Assembly: GCF_900115475.1 (NCBI RefSeq)
Contig: NZ_FOWP01000018.1
Location: forward strand, 1-62,785
Direction of reading: 5' to 3'
DNA: 62,785 nt
Origin: Ectopseudomonas composti
GTDB lineage: Bacteria; Pseudomonadota; Gammaproteobacteria; Pseudomonadales; Pseudomonadaceae
Translations under genes and position numbers: made by a program
Shown here: positions 61,614 to 62,785 of the stretch, piece by piece
Layout of the letters: every line of letters begins with the position of its first letter
Position numbering within the stretch: the stretch's first letter is position 1
Notes under the pieces: generated by a model
The model's database searches: none
Told to the model about the DNA's origin: nothing
What the model saw: only the letters and a program-made list of their open reading frames with translations

Positions 61614-62785
61614 CTTCACTGCCGTGTAGGCAGCTCAGAAAAGGACACCTGCGGTCACGCTGCAGTAAATCCACTTCACTGCCGTGTAGGCAGCTCAGAA
61701 AGAGTGGCCGTGCTGGGTGGAGGGGGTGAGCGGCTTCACTGCCGTGTAGGCAGCTCAGAAATGCCAAAGCCGCAGGGAGTCAGATACAAAGTACTTCACT
61801 GCCGTGTAGGCAGCTCAGAAATCACGGGCACCGTCGCCGGCGCCGGCACTGTCCTTCACTGCCGTGTAGGCAGCTCAGAAAGTGCGCGCGGCAGTCAGCG
61901 ACGCAGCGCTAATCTTCACTGCCGTGTAGGCAGCTCAGAAAGGCAGGGAGGGGGCTGCGCCATCAGCGAACGTCTTCACTGCCGTGTAGGCAGCTCAGAA
62001 AAGGCGCAACGCCAGGCCTGATCTACCCCACCCCTTCACTGCCGTGTAGGCAGCTCAGAAATCGTTCTGAGCAGTGTCGGCATCCGCTACAGCCTTCACT
62101 GCCGTGTAGGCAGCTCAGAAAAATCCTGTGTGTCGCTCGATACGGCGACGTAGTCTTCACTGCCGTGTAGGCAGCTCAGAAAGGCTTGCACTGACAATTC
62201 GCCGACTCAAGTCGCTTCACTGCCGTGTAGGCAGCTCAGAAACAATCGATCCCTTGATACCCGTTCCGCCAGTCTCTTCACTGCCGTGTAGGCAGCTCAG
62301 AAAAAGACGATTGACGCGAACGCCTGTGCGAAAAGCTTCACTGCCGTGTAGGCAGCTCAGAAAGCCATCTAGGCACTCGATGTTCGTGACGAAATCTTCA
62401 CTGCCGTGTAGGCAGCTCAGAAAGAAAGTGTCACGCAGACCACTGTTATCATGCGCTTCACTGCCGTGTAGGCAGCTCAGAAATGACCGTGCTCGGGTCA
62501 ATATGGAGGCGTCACCTTCACTGCCGTGTAGGCAGCTCAGAAATGCAAGACTTCCTAATTTCCCTTCTATGCCTACTTCACTGCCGTGTAGGCAGCTCAG
62601 AAAAGAGCGATTCGGCATCAACGCCGCACCCGGTGCTTCACTGCCGTGTAGGCAGCTCAGAAAGTCGAGCTGCTGCGCGAGGATATGGAGCTCGTCTTCA
62701 CTGCCGTGTAGGCAGCTCAGAAACCTGTGGCGCGCCATGGATCGGACTTCGCCCTCTTCACTGCCGTGTAGGCAGCTCAGAAAAG
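61614..62785 (+). CRISPR. type I-F CRISPR array 2, twenty repeats, cut by window end
   Basis: Twenty identical 28-base repeats start at 61614 and then every 60 or 61 bases to 62756; 19 complete spacers of 32 to 33 bases lie between them and two bases of a twentieth follow. Repeats begin CTTCACTGCCGTGTAGGCAG and end CTCAGAAA. They differ from those of array 1 by one base in the hairpin loop (GTGTA rather than GTATA), leaving the Csy4 stem intact. All repeats are identical to the window end, so the leader-distal end is not reached. Confidence 0.98.

Overview
The window is chromosomal DNA of a Pseudomonas-type gammaproteobacterium. It begins in the 5' end of a 16S rRNA gene read leftwards. Gene content (gcdG-gcdH-gcdR, pntAA-pntAB-pntB, DUF1127/DUF2388 proteins, type I-F CRISPR-Cas, typical Pseudomonas REPINs) and high-GC codon use fit Pseudomonas sensu lato, perhaps the P. 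mendocina/oleovorans (Ectopseudomonas) group; the species is an inference.

Layout. 1-580: 16S start, rrn leader with boxA and three tandem promoters. 605-4139: glutaryl-CoA catabolism genes with a divergent LysR regulator. 4613-7499: proton-translocating transhydrogenase. 7551-11326: two DUF1127 genes sharing an upstream motif, two DUF2388 secreted proteins and a large DUF4105-like periplasmic protein. 11425-28225: one long leftward operon-like cluster of eleven genes. It holds a SrfA-like membrane protein, SrfB (actin/Hsp70-fold ATPase), SrfC (dynamin-like GTPase), a membrane protein, a VWA protein, a TagT/TagS-like ABC transporter, a TagR-like SUMF1-fold protein, two lipoproteins and a membrane-anchored VWA protein. 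28463-35145: GFA protein, AEC transporter, solute-binding protein, PilU-like ATPase, Na/Pi symporter and NCS2 permease. 35259-40137: TRAP-TAXI transporter with a divergent AraC regulator. 40317-44615: small metabolic and envelope genes. 44927-49418: a MacA-MacB-NodT tripartite efflux operon. 49428-50387: a membrane protein.

50513 to the end is a type I-F CRISPR-Cas locus: leader and array 1 (eight repeats, the last degenerate), cas1, cas2-3, then an opposite-strand hipB-hipA toxin-antitoxin pair interrupting the usual gene order, then csy1-csy2-csy3-cas6f, and leader and array 2 (twenty repeats, running out of the window). The two leaders have diverged in sequence but keep an inverted repeat and an IHF-type site at the same distance from the first repeat. 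The arrays use repeats that differ by one base in the hairpin loop.

The two most unusual systems are (i) the srf/tag-like cluster, which looks like an envelope-sensing TagQRST module joined to an actin-like ATPase plus dynamin-like GTPase instead of to a type VI secretion system, with its first and last genes sharing an N-terminal domain and a REPIN translated in frame inside one gene; and (ii) the HipBA module inside the cas operon, with repeated GCTTC/GAAGC boxes between hipB and csy1 that could couple toxin-antitoxin and interference-complex expression. Both functional readings are inferences from sequence and context.
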